Positions 33,421-43,209 of a stretch of 64,000 nt of DNA are shown here, in pieces. How positions within the stretch are numbered: position 1 is the first letter of the stretch; every line of letters begins with the position of its first letter. The notes beneath the pieces are model-generated. The model was not told the DNA's origin. It saw nothing but the letters and a program-made list of their open reading frames with translations, and did no database searches. A program made the position numbers and the translations under genes. Origin of the DNA: Gigaspora rosea (Eukaryota > Glomeromycota > Glomeromycetes > Diversisporales > Gigasporaceae); NCBI GenBank assembly GCA_003550325.1, contig QKWP01000141.1:407886-471885 (forward strand). Reading direction: 5' to 3'.

Positions 33421-34285
33421 CAACCTAATAATAATATAAAATAATAGCTATAATAACAATATAAAATAATGATATAAGATTACAATAAGTTAAATTAACA
33501 AGTTATAATAATGAGTTAAAATAAAAATTTATAATAATGAATTATAGTAAAAATAGCTAATTTTAAAGAGTAAAAAATATTCTTCTAATAAAATTAATAT
33601 TGATCAGTTTATTAAAATTCATACTATACTTAATAGTTACACATTATTTTTCTAATGCTATCAGTAATATTAAAATATACTAAAATTATACTAATATAAC
33701 ACTATTTTCTTCTTTAAAAATTTTGCATTACAAAATTTAAGAAATTAGTTAATAGTTTTACAAAATAATAAATTAACAAAAATAATAATATAACATATAT
33801 TGTAATATAGCAACCCTTGGCATTAGTATTAGATTTAATATATAAGAAAATAAGAAAAATGTGTATATTCAAGATAATATAAACCTAGAACAAAAGATAA
33901 AAGACAAAAAGATACCAAAGAATATACAGGATAATAAAATTTAAAATAATAATCAAAATCACTAAAGAATAAACAAAAATCTCTATAAACTCAAAAAGAA
34001 ATACACAAAAAAAGAGCCTTTATACAATAGATAAAGGGTTAATAAAGTATAAAGTTAGAGACTTTATAGTTAAGAAAATATTAGTTTATTAAATATAAAC
34101 AATTATATAGGTACAGAAATTTTTAGAAAAAAAGAAAAGTAAAAAAAAACTGCTCTGCTTTGAAAAAAGATGGGGTTTATATATTTTAAAAATTCTAAAA
34201 ATATACAGTACAACTTAATAATAATATAAGATAATGAGTTAAAATAATGATATAAAATAATAAGTTAAAATAAAAAATTATAAGT
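33421..34285. other. AT-rich intergenic sequence
   Basis: No gene is seen. Short motifs such as ATAATATAAAATAATGATAT recur at 33425-33480 and 34210-34270. The preceding stretch 31935-32450 is likewise AT-rich and featureless. Confidence 0.5.
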
Positions 34286-34336
34286 TAGGGGCATGCTATT
34301 TATCATGTGATTTTTACCATGGATACATAGTCAGAG

Positions 34337-34954
34337 TAGAGTGTCCAGGATTATGCAATGCGATGAAGTAAATTATGTGAGCGAACTGAGGTTGATTATG
34401 TAATGGATGCGAAATAAATTTAAAATTATGCGATCAGTTATGCGATTTTTTTTATTGTATGCTATATGTAATTAGTTCAATTCTTCGGAGGTATTTCACA
34501 GATCAGTATGGTATAGGTAAGCAGATCTGTATAGTATAGGCTGAATTTAAGATCTATACTATACTGATCCAGTGTTAGGGTTAGGTTAGGAATTATAGCT
34601 GATTGGTATAGTGATAGTATAGATCTTAAATTCAGCCTATAATATACAGATTTGCTCACCTATACTGATCTGCTATAATCACATTCTTTGGAATTTTGGA
34701 ATTTTTCGGACACTTGCTAAATATTTTTACCTCAACTATGCTTGTAATTTAGGTTCATTTATTTTTTATATCGGAACTTTTCAGAATTTACTTTCTGCCA
34801 CCCAAATTATGAATTAAGTATTTGCCGAATGAAGTTAATGTTTCCAACAACCAATCAGATTTCAGCCACGTGATCTAAGTACTTTTTTTGTCAAATTATG
34901 CGAAGCATATGCGATGCGAAAATTTGGTGCTTTCGCATAATCCTGGACACTCTA
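34337..34954. mobile_element. Middle hAT-like element, exact 8-bp TSD
   Basis: The ends TAGAGTGTCCAGGATTATGC are perfectly inverted and the exact duplication AGTCAGAG lies at 34329-34336 and 34955-34962. Motifs ATGCGA/TCGCAT recur near both ends. Non-coding. Confidence 0.88.
34498..34673. mobile_element. Inner CAGATCAGTAT inverted-repeat element
   Basis: The arms CAGATCAGTATGGTATAGGT and, inverted, CAGATCAGTATAGGTGAGC flank a short centre with GTTAGGGTTAGGTTAGG. This is the intact relative of the interrupted copy at 14505-14925. The minus-strand ORF across it is not a gene. Confidence 0.75.
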
Positions 34955-35225
34955 AGTCAGAGATAGAAATCTTTCATGTCTATATAATATATTAATAAAT
35001 CAGAATTAGATAAAGTAATTACACCATATATGGATAGGAGTGGCTACTATGTAAAAAAATATTATGTAATAAATGGCATGCCCCTAAGATAATAAGTTTT
35101 TTTTAAGTTCAAAGAGCCCATTTTTCGAATGAGATTTTATTCAAAATTATGAATTATGGGTATCTCTAGAGGCTCCCAATAAATCATAGGTACCTTCAGA
35201 GGCTCCCAACATTTGTTATATTAAA

Positions 35226-35490
35226 GAAAGTACAACTAGCAACTTACACTTTTGGTATCATTTCACACTAGCTGCCATACCTGCAACCCAACTATAAAAT
35301 TGCCTATTTAAACCCTTTGATCTTCTGTACTTCCTGCCAATCCTTTTTGTATCACCAGAACTATGTTTTGGATACTATACCAGATTCTTTAGAACTACTT
35401 TATTCTCAGCAGAAAACTTGGTAGAACAGTACCTGTCCCATATGAATATTTACCTATACTTTGTTAATTTATGTATTTATCTGTGTACAA
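35226..35490 (-). repeat. Diverged copy of the 7679-8138 retroposed sequence
   Basis: Blocks in the same order and orientation as the first copy are retained: ACACTTTTGGT, ATACCTGCAACCCAACTA, ATTGCCTATTTAAACCCT, ACTTGGTAGA[AG]CAGTACCTGT split across the same spacing, and a degenerate TATTCACCTACTC equivalent. No poly(A) or target duplication could be recognised here. Confidence 0.7.
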
Positions 35491-35499
35491 CATTTCTAG

Positions 35500-36320
35500 C
35501 CAATATTAAATATTTACAGAAGAATATGGTATATATTAAATTAAATAAATGATACCAACAAGTACAATTAAAACTTTAAATTAAATAACTATTTTATAAA
35601 CACGAAAAACAACTCTACAAAATAAAAATTTGATTTTGCACATTACATGACAAAATTCGACATCCAAACTAATAATTTCGTCAAAATGAATTAATATAAT
35701 ATAAATATGTTCACAGGACTTATCATAAAAATGCGGCTTCATATTAGTCGATGTTCGTCCCTCACAATATAATATGAAAGCGACATAATATTATCTGCTA
35801 CCTAATTAAAATTAGGCAATAAAGTCACCCAAGAAAATAAAATTTCAGATATACGTATGTACCGTATTTGCGCGTAATAACGCGCAGGGGTGAAATTACG
35901 AAATTAAGCTTAAATCGGGCCAAGCCTCGAAATAACGCCCCGGCCCGCTAATACGCAATACGGTACAAATATTAGAATCAATATGTCATGTTCTTCCGAA
36001 TTTTGGTCATAAAGACTTATTTAAATTTGGATCGGTTTTATTATATTTTAGATTTTAACCTGAAAGTTTTTATAGCTTGGTTGGCAAGTAATCTAAACTA
36101 TCCAATTTAAATAATATTGTATAAAATATTAACGCTGATTGACTCACGGCTACGACTATTCTTGCCGCCCAAATCCTAAACTCGGGATAAATTAATCTTT
36201 TAAAGTTAAATATATTCTTATAGATATAGAATTGAGTAGAAAGGGGGTAATTTGAATGACTAATATAATAACTTATTTTATTTTAAAACGATTAAAACGA
36301 TTAAAACCTTAAAACGAAAG
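35500..36320. other. Intergenic, with one short MITE
   Basis: No gene. The interval contains the short TACCGTA-family element at 35860-35965; the rest shows nothing recognisable. Confidence 0.5.
35860..35965. mobile_element. TACCGTA-family MITE, 106 bp
   Basis: The ends TACCGTATTTGCGCGTAATA and, inverted, TACCGTATTGCGTATTAGCG are bounded by TA. Internal CTCGAAATAACGCCCC is shared with the copies at 22665 and 25839. Confidence 0.75.
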
Positions 36321-36324
36321 GTCT

Positions 36325-36475
36325 TTGTGCCACCCGAGTTGGTATACCACCCTGTCCAAATTAAATAGTAATTTGATGACGCACTCACCATAGGGTTAGG
36401 GTCAGTCAGTTAATTTAGTATTTAATTTGGATAGGGTGGCAGTGAATTATTTACCACCCCGGGTGGCGCCAAGAC
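36325..36475. mobile_element. MITE with GCCACCC ends and TTAGGG centre
   Basis: TGCCACCCGAGTTGGTATAC on the left is mirrored by an inverted GCCACCCGGGGTGGTAAAT on the right, and CTGTCCAAATTAAATA is inverted within. The centre is CATAGGGTTAGGGTCAG. Confidence 0.65.
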
Positions 36476-36481
36476 GACTCC

Positions 36482-36787
36482 TTTGACGAATTGATGGTAT
36501 CTCGTGTGATCCAATGATCAGAATCGTATTGGTTTTATACCATTCGATTCGTCTCATCGAATGGTATAAAAATCATCCGATTCTGATCACTGGATCACGA
36601 TATATCATAACACAAAAATAATTCTTTAGGTGAATTTTGACGGTGTAAATTTGATAAATAATCGATGATATCTTGCGATCCAATGGTCAGAATCGTGTGA
36701 GCTTTGTACCATTCGATTCGTCTTGTCGAGACGAATTGAATGGTATAAAAACCACCCGATCCTGATCATTAGACCTAAATTCGTCAA
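36482..36787. mobile_element. Double-hairpin MITE
   Basis: Two hairpins (36490-36600 and 36660-36780) share arms built from GATCCAATGATCAGAATCG and TACCATTCGATTCGTC. The outer tips TTTGACGAATT are inverted copies. It looks like an internally duplicated fold-back element. Non-coding. Confidence 0.7.
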
Positions 36788-37223
36788 ATTAACTTATATT
36801 TATAAAATCTCAACCCCTTTTTTTATTTAATTTTTTTTATAAATTAAATAGAAATGTTTTTTGAGGTTTGGGATTTGTACTGATTTGAGCGGCAAGTATA
36901 GACACAACTCACTCGACTCACTGGGTTCAATCGATATCTATAACAAGTACAAGTTATAGAGGACATTTGACATTTGTTTTGAACAGTATTTAAAAAGTAA
37001 TTCTTCAAAAATTTCAATAATTCGGATTTTATACAATCTATAATTCTCCCGGATATGATCACAAAAATACAAATGTTTATTCATTGTTCCTGTATTATCC
37101 GAAAGCAATACACAAAGAAGTTTAATTCCCATAGATAAAGTTACACGCATTTTAATCTCGTTAATTGCAAATTTGTTAACTATTTCGACATTTTCGTATA
37201 CTGTAATCATAAGCGAAATTTAT

Positions 37224-37451
37224 TGTCACGGCTGATGCTGAAGTTGGCTGATGCTGAAGCTCAGGGGTCTCGATTGGAAACTATAAGCCCTGCTAAAATC
37301 CACATATACTCTATAAATATAAAATCTACACCCAAACCCTACCCTAACCCTATAAGACAAAAGCGAAAAAAACATCCAAAAAAAATTTTAAAATTTATAT
37401 CAAAATAGGTCAAAGCTTCAGCATCAGCCAACTTCAGCATAAGCCGTGACA
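37224..37451. mobile_element. MITE with 38-bp inverted ends
   Basis: TGTCACGGCTGATGCTGAAG and the next 18 bp are inverted at the other end with a single mismatch. TTTAT directly abuts both tips (37219-37223 and 37452-37456), a possible 5-bp duplication. The centre carries ACCCTACCCTAACCCTA. The superfamily is unclear to me. Confidence 0.8.
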
Positions 37452-37649
37452 TTTATTAATTATGACATTTTTTCAATCCAAATATGTAAAATAATACTTT
37501 CATTAGAGCTTCATTTATTAAAAATTTTTTCAAATTTTCTCCAATAACCGTTAATTTTTAAAGAATCCACTAACTATAAACTATTAAGCATTTTAAACAA
37601 AAATTTATAATTGTCTAAAAAATAAATATATAAAAAGAAGCTATAAAAA

Positions 37650-39158
37650 TTAACAATCAACAACAAGGCGATCATATGGTACCACTGTAACATAACTTTC
37701 CACTTTCCATATAAAATTATCATCAAAATACATGTTTACACCCACGTAATGTAAAGTTCTTTTTCGTATGCAAAATTCGATTAACGCCTTAACTTGTTTC
37801 TCATTATCAAATCTATGGATTAACAACTTTTTTAAAGGTGCAAAACAATTATCGAGCAAAATATTAATATGTGAATTTAAAAAAGAACCTCTTATGTCAA
37901 GATATTGCAAAGTTAATGGTAATATTTCAGCAAATTGAATAACTTGTTGTTCTTCTGATATATCATCAAGATACCATAAACCCAACGTAAGAAATTGAAG
38001 TTTTTGTAAAATACCAATAAGTTCTAGGAGTTGAGAGGAAAATCCAATAGAAGAAATGTTGAGATATGTAATGTTTGGGCAAAAGGATTTGAGAGTTACT
38101 AATAATATAGATTCACCCCAAATATCTTGATCTATTGGTTCAAGTTTTAATCGTTGTAATAATGTGGCAGATTTTTCTAAAATTAATACCATATTCGTTG
38201 CATCAATCATGCAATCAACTATCTCTAAAGTGCTAACTTTATAATCTATTATTTTTAAAAGATCAGTACAACCATAATGTCCACAATATCTAATACGAAG
38301 AATTTCTAAATTTTCACAACTCATTAACACTTTGAACTCTGCATTACAAGCACAACATTCTATTATAACTTCTCTTAATGATTGTTTTTGACTCTCTAAA
38401 GCCGAAATAACACCATTGAATTCTTCAGGAAAATCATCTGCACCGATTATACTGAATCGTTTAAGTTTTTCTTGTGATTTAATAATGCATACAAGTGAAT
38501 GACATGCTTGTGGATCATAATCAGAATCAAATTCGTCAAATACCAAAGAATTAATTTTCCTAGTATTTTTTGCCAAAATTTTTAATAATGCATTGGCATT
38601 TTCGGTACCAAAATCTGATATACCACTCAAAGATAAATCTTGAAGTCGTGAGAAAAATAATTCATTTCTTCCTAATGAATAAAAGATCTCTGGTTTAATT
38701 TCAATAAAATAAAAATCTAATTTGTGCAAAGTAGCTCCACTCTCAATAATTAATTTAAATAATAAATTAATCATATGATATTTCAATTTATAATATTGAT
38801 TCGAACCAACAAGCTGAACATCGATCCATTTTTTAACTTTACTTTCTAAATTGGATAAACTTAAAACTTTTAAAAATCTTGCATAATTAAATAGTGTATT
38901 GGGAATTTTTGTATTTACTCCATATTCTTTCAAAATGAATTGTTCGTCTTCTTCATCAAGAGATGAAAAGTATATAGAAATGAATAATGGATCTTGATCA
39001 AATGAAAACGGATCTTGCCATAGAATAGGAATTGATATTTTGCACCAATGTCGATTCACAAGAGTGCATGAGTATAAGGATTCAATTTCACCATTTAAAT
39101 TGTTAAGAATATTTTCCATTAATTCGGGCATATCGCCCATTAATACTTTTGATGCCAT
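37650..39158 (-). CDS. F-box/LRR protein, 502 aa
   Basis: This is an uninterrupted frame. I start it at MASKVLMGDMPELMENILNN rather than the upstream in-frame ATG (39248), because the F-box begins directly after this Met. The F-box is at about residues 9-50 (MPELMENILNNL, SLYSCTLVNRHWCKISIPIL, then W-Q-D-P). The remainder is a series of degenerate leucine-rich repeats with LxxLxLxx[NS] spacing, for example LQDLSLSGISDFG, LEILRIRYCGHYG and LQYLDIRGSFLNS. F-box proteins of this form act as substrate receptors of SCF ubiquitin ligases; the target cannot be read from the sequence. It is a very common expanded family in arbuscular mycorrhizal fungi. It is transcribed divergently from the neighbour at 39706, with about 550 bp between the starts. 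Confidence 0.88.
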   Translation of the reverse strand: MASKVLMGDMPELMENILNNLNGEIESLYSCTLVNRHWCKISIPILWQDPFSFDQDPLFISIYFSSLDEEDEQFILKEYGVNTKIPNTLFNYARFLKVLSLSNLESKVKKWIDVQLVGSNQYYKLKYHMINLLFKLIIESGATLHKLDFYFIEIKPEIFYSLGRNELFFSRLQDLSLSGISDFGTENANALLKILAKNTRKINSLVFDEFDSDYDPQACHSLVCIIKSQEKLKRFSIIGADDFPEEFNGVISALESQKQSLREVIIECCACNAEFKVLMSCENLEILRIRYCGHYGCTDLLKIIDYKVSTLEIVDCMIDATNMVLILEKSATLLQRLKLEPIDQDIWGESILLVTLKSFCPNITYLNISSIGFSSQLLELIGILQKLQFLTLGLWYLDDISEEQQVIQFAEILPLTLQYLDIRGSFLNSHINILLDNCFAPLKKLLIHRFDNEKQVKALIEFCIRKRTLHYVGVNMYFDDNFIWKVESYVTVVPYDRLVVDC

Positions 39159-39705
39159 GAGAAAAATGGTTTTAAGAAATCTGGTTATTTTTATTGAGCC
39201 TATAAATAGCGCGATCATTTGATAATCCCCAACGTGATAGTCGATCAATCAAGTTTAAATATATGAAAAGAATTTAGAATATTCTATATGATATCAAAGA
39301 TTTTGTTATTTGTCATTTGAATTTGGTAAAGTCTGAAAAACTCCGCATACATTAATAATTTAATTTGTCAAATCATTCTGACAATCCTTATAATCTACAA
39401 TGACTAAAACCATCTTTAATTTACACGTAACGATAGCGTTATGATCAACTTTTCATGATATGAATCATTTTTACGTTAATATATATTTCATATATTAGTG
39501 AATACGTCATTCTTATTGAATCCATTTTTAAAAAATATATTATCATTATAAAATAATATTAAACTCCAAATCAAATCATTCGATTATTGTATAATTTGAA
39601 TCATTTATAAAGAATTGGTTTCTTTTTAAAAATGGTAATACAAGTCAACGTTTATTCAACTTTAGTATAATCTTTTTTTTTTTTGCGCGAGTACAATTCT
39701 TATTC

Positions 39706-41563
39706 ATGCCTCGTCAACGTATCGACTTTACTCCCGTCCACAGAAGTGAATGGAAAAAACAACTTAATGATGCTTTATCACAAGATGTTGAGTTTACTCA
39801 TACTAATCAGCCTGAACAAAAATATTCAATGAGAGGCAGAAATTATGATCGTTGTTGTCGGGTTCGTGATTCAAGTAATAGCAGTAGTGATCGTGATAGA
39901 AGTTCATCAAGAGATGACTATCATTATTCTTCGGTATATCAAAGTCAACGTTCTCACAAGCGAAACAATAGAAAACGTGAAAGGTCACCCGGTGACCATG
40001 TTACAAAAAGGTATCATAATCATTTTCTTTAATCATAAAAAAATCATCGTTCTTACAAAAAAAAAAAAAAAAAATCAAAAATCACCGTTCTTCTAATAAT
40101 CAAAAAAAAATTACCATTCCTCAAAATGTTACAGAAGACATCATAACTTCCATGAATGTCGAAGAAATCACGAATCTTATTTGCATGATCCTATTTGCAC
40201 AACACTTGAACCATCCTACATACAAAATCTAATGAATCAAATTAGCAATTTAAGTCTTCAACTAGAAATAATGCAAAATAGAATATCTGGTGTACCACCA
40301 ATTCAAACTTCATCTCAAACCCACGCATCTATTAATATACAAAATGAAGGTGACGAAAATCAACAAAACGAAACTCAACTGCTACTTGAAGCTCCCACAC
40401 CCTTTGAAACACCACCTGAAAATCATGAACCTTTAATTATTGTGCCTAAAAATTTGACACCCTCTTTACTCACTCTTAATAATAACGCAAGCAAATTGCC
40501 TTCCCAAATAAATCATGAAGACGGTCAAGTTTCTCGGTTCACAGAAATCACACAAATGCCTCTCGAACCAATGACTTCTATTTTTAAGCAGACTTTTCAT
40601 GATGAAATTGTCAAAATTTTGGATCATTTACCAACTGATCAACAATTCGACATCACTAAAAATTTTACTCAACAAATAAATCATGTAATTTATGTTACTG
40701 TACCTGCAGTTAAAGCTTTAATTAGCCCTAGATTAATGTTCACTGATGATGAGCTAATTGCGACAATAAGACAACTTCATAAAAGTCGTCGGGGAAAATG
40801 GAAAAGTCGTGAAAAATTAGATGCTCATAGAGCACGTCGACGTATCAGTTCACGGACAAAACGAGTATGTATTTAAGTATTCCACTTTTTTGTTTTTTTT
40901 TTTTTTTTTACTTTGACAAATATATATATAATTGATTGATTTATACTAATTTTTTTTTTTTTAATTAATCACTTTAAAAGAAAATATGCAGTAGAATTCG
41001 TGGACTGCAACATATGGTTCGTGTAGGTGATCCAATTCTTAATGAATGTCAACCATCCTCTCTAAATTGGGAAGAATATCTTCATGATTTGGAACGGGCT
41101 GTAAATGATCCTGCATTACAGTCCTGCGAAGAATCTGATACGGATGAAGCTTTGGCAAATCAGGAAAGAGGTGAACGTCCAACAATTATTCGGGATAACA
41201 ATAGTGTTATAAAGGTTTATGATAAACCATGGAGATCTAATAAAGTATGTTTTTACTTTTTCTGTGACTATCTATCTTTCTTTTCAAATTACTTATAATT
41301 TTCATTTTGAAAATTAGATCAAGCGTCTTTTACGTCGTTGTGACGAAGTTGGTGGTTCTGTTTATGGATTAATCAGAAAAAGATGGTATAATGATCAACT
41401 ATATATAAATAATAATAGTCGTCCAAGCGAACATGTTCCCCGTTGGTGGATTGCTACGAATTGGTCTAATTCTAATGCTGAATCTAGTGAAATTCATAAA
41501 GAAATCGAACAAGAAGTTGATAAAGAGAATGATGGAGATAATAATAATGGAAATGATATTTAG
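39706..41563 (+). CDS. Arg/Ser-rich protein of unknown function, 4 exons
   Basis: My model joins 39706-40010, 40135-40864, 40981-41244 and 41318-41563 (514 aa), with GT-AG junctions and consistent phases. The start follows a T-tract. The N-terminal 100 residues are charged and Arg/Ser/Asp-rich (RDSSNSSSDRDRSSSRDD, KRNNRKRERSPGD), then a short predicted coiled segment (IQNLMNQISNLSLQLEIMQN), a Pro/Asn/Gln linker, a basic stretch (KSRRGKWKSREKLDAHRARR), an acidic part, and RLLRRCDEVGGSVYGLIRKR with SEHVPRWW near the end. I know no function for it; it resembles multicopy proteins of these fungi. The basic and Arg/Ser character would fit a nuclear or nucleic-acid-associated role, which is only inference. 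The internal acceptor at 40980 is chosen because it alone keeps the frame. Confidence 0.65.
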
Positions 41564-41569
41564 TTATAG

Positions 41570-42945
41570 AATCAATTTTGATAATATTTGTAATATTTTT
41601 GCTCTTGATAACAGTCGATTCTTTACTAAATCATAGTTTTTTTACTACTGTAAATAAAATTATGCATTATGCAATTTGTCAATAGTTATAAATATCCAAT
41701 TGATGTGTAAACAATATATAATTGATAATTGGGCTGGATGAAAAACTTTATTCTTACAAGTTCTTCTAGTGAGTTACTTAAATTTAATCTATCACTATAT
41801 TACTTGTTAAAAATAAATGCTTTAAGTCATATTTATTTCGACTGAATCAGAATTGACGTAAACAAATCAGTAATTTGTTTGGGTATCCGACTATTTTTTT
41901 CGCCAAGTCCGTTGGAATTATCCGATGAAATCTGATGAATATAGTAAATTTATTGAAAATTTCTTTCTGTAATAAAGATTTGCTATCCTTGAAGAAATAT
42001 TTCCCAACATAATTTACGTTCCTTTTAAGAAATAACATTCGTTCAAACTGACTGATCTATATTTAAGCAACTACGTTTTACAGTCATAGCATTATTAAAA
42101 AGTCGTTCGCTAGATGTGGAGATAGCAGAAACACTTAAATATTTGCATGCCATTAAAAAAGTCCTACTAGAGCTTTCATTAAAACTTTCATTAGATGAGA
42201 CATATTTCAGAATGATCTATCAAAGTAAGATTTAAATCACTTAACGTCAAAATTATCTTCATTACGATTACCGTCACCAAGATTCGAATAAACAATCACT
42301 TTATAGCTGTTTTCATTACAGCTGTTTTCAAAATTCTGGGACAACAGATAAAATTTACCCATCATATTTATTTCTTTTGATATTTTATTATACGGATGGC
42401 ATAGATTCTTTAGAGCAGTCTTACGACCATGAAATATGTAATTAATGATAAAAAAAATATTTTAAAAAATTATATCCAGAATAAATTATTCTTCATCTGT
42501 TCGAAGCCCCATGCGCACAAATTTTCATTTATCTTTCATTAAAGCTATAATAGTTTTCATTATTATGTAAACAAGAAAGTATACCCATTTTATGTCTGAA
42601 ATATAAAACCATTTTCTAGAAAAAACATAATGCCGATCAAGATATATAGATTCACTATTAGTCAAATTAATAGACGTACCAAAATTTTATATATAAATTT
42701 TTATAAACTTTTTTTTTTTGTTTTTTATTTTAATTCTCTTAAGGGTTAAATATTAAAGATAATGTAAAACTTTAGAGACTTACTCTTGAACATCTGAATG
42801 ATTCCTTGTATGAAATTTGAGTAAAACTCTAACTCATCATCAATGACAAAGCATTTACAATATTTTATAATGGACCAGTTTTTTTGACTTAAGTAAAGTG
42901 CGTTCAACTTTAAGATCAAGATTATTGTTAACTTGATTATTAACT
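41570..42945. other. Intergenic, nothing recognised
   Basis: The 3' flank of the Arg/Ser-rich gene. The minus-strand ORF at 41847-42038 (63 aa) has no recognisable domain and no supporting splice context, so it is left out as a gene. Confidence 0.5.
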
Positions 42946-42949
42946 ATTA

Positions 42950-43203
42950 GGCCACGCACATAAATAAAATTGGTTCTCATAACCCGGGTGAATTTTTTTA
43001 AAAAAATCAAATGTTATTTTATATTAATATATATAGTTTTTAAGATTACTATACATATTTTTATATAAAGAGGTTTTAGTATTTAAAAAATTTATATAAC
43101 ATTTTTTAGATTATAACAATAACATCCGGGTGCCGGGTGCCCTTGGTTGGGTCTTAAGATGTTACGAGAACCAATTAATTTTATTTGTTTTATTTGCATG
43201 GCC
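42950..43203. mobile_element. Harbinger-like MITE, 254 bp, TTA target site
   Basis: The ends GGCCACGCACATAAATAAAA and, inverted, GGCCATGCAAATAAAACAAA are bounded by TTA (42947-42949 and 43204-43206). Both arms match the outer 100 bp of the 2.3-kb element at 11377-13657, including GGGCACCCGGCACCCGGATG-like sequence. It is best read as the short form of that family. Confidence 0.8.
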
Positions 43204-43209
43204 TTACTC

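Larger units (their letters stand above)
34286..35086. mobile_element. Outer TA-flanked element of a three-level nest
   Basis: TAGGGGCATGCTATTTAT on the left is mirrored by TAGGGGCATGCCATTTAT on the right, bounded by TA. Without the inner 626 bp (element plus one TSD) the original element is only about 175 bp. Confidence 0.75.
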
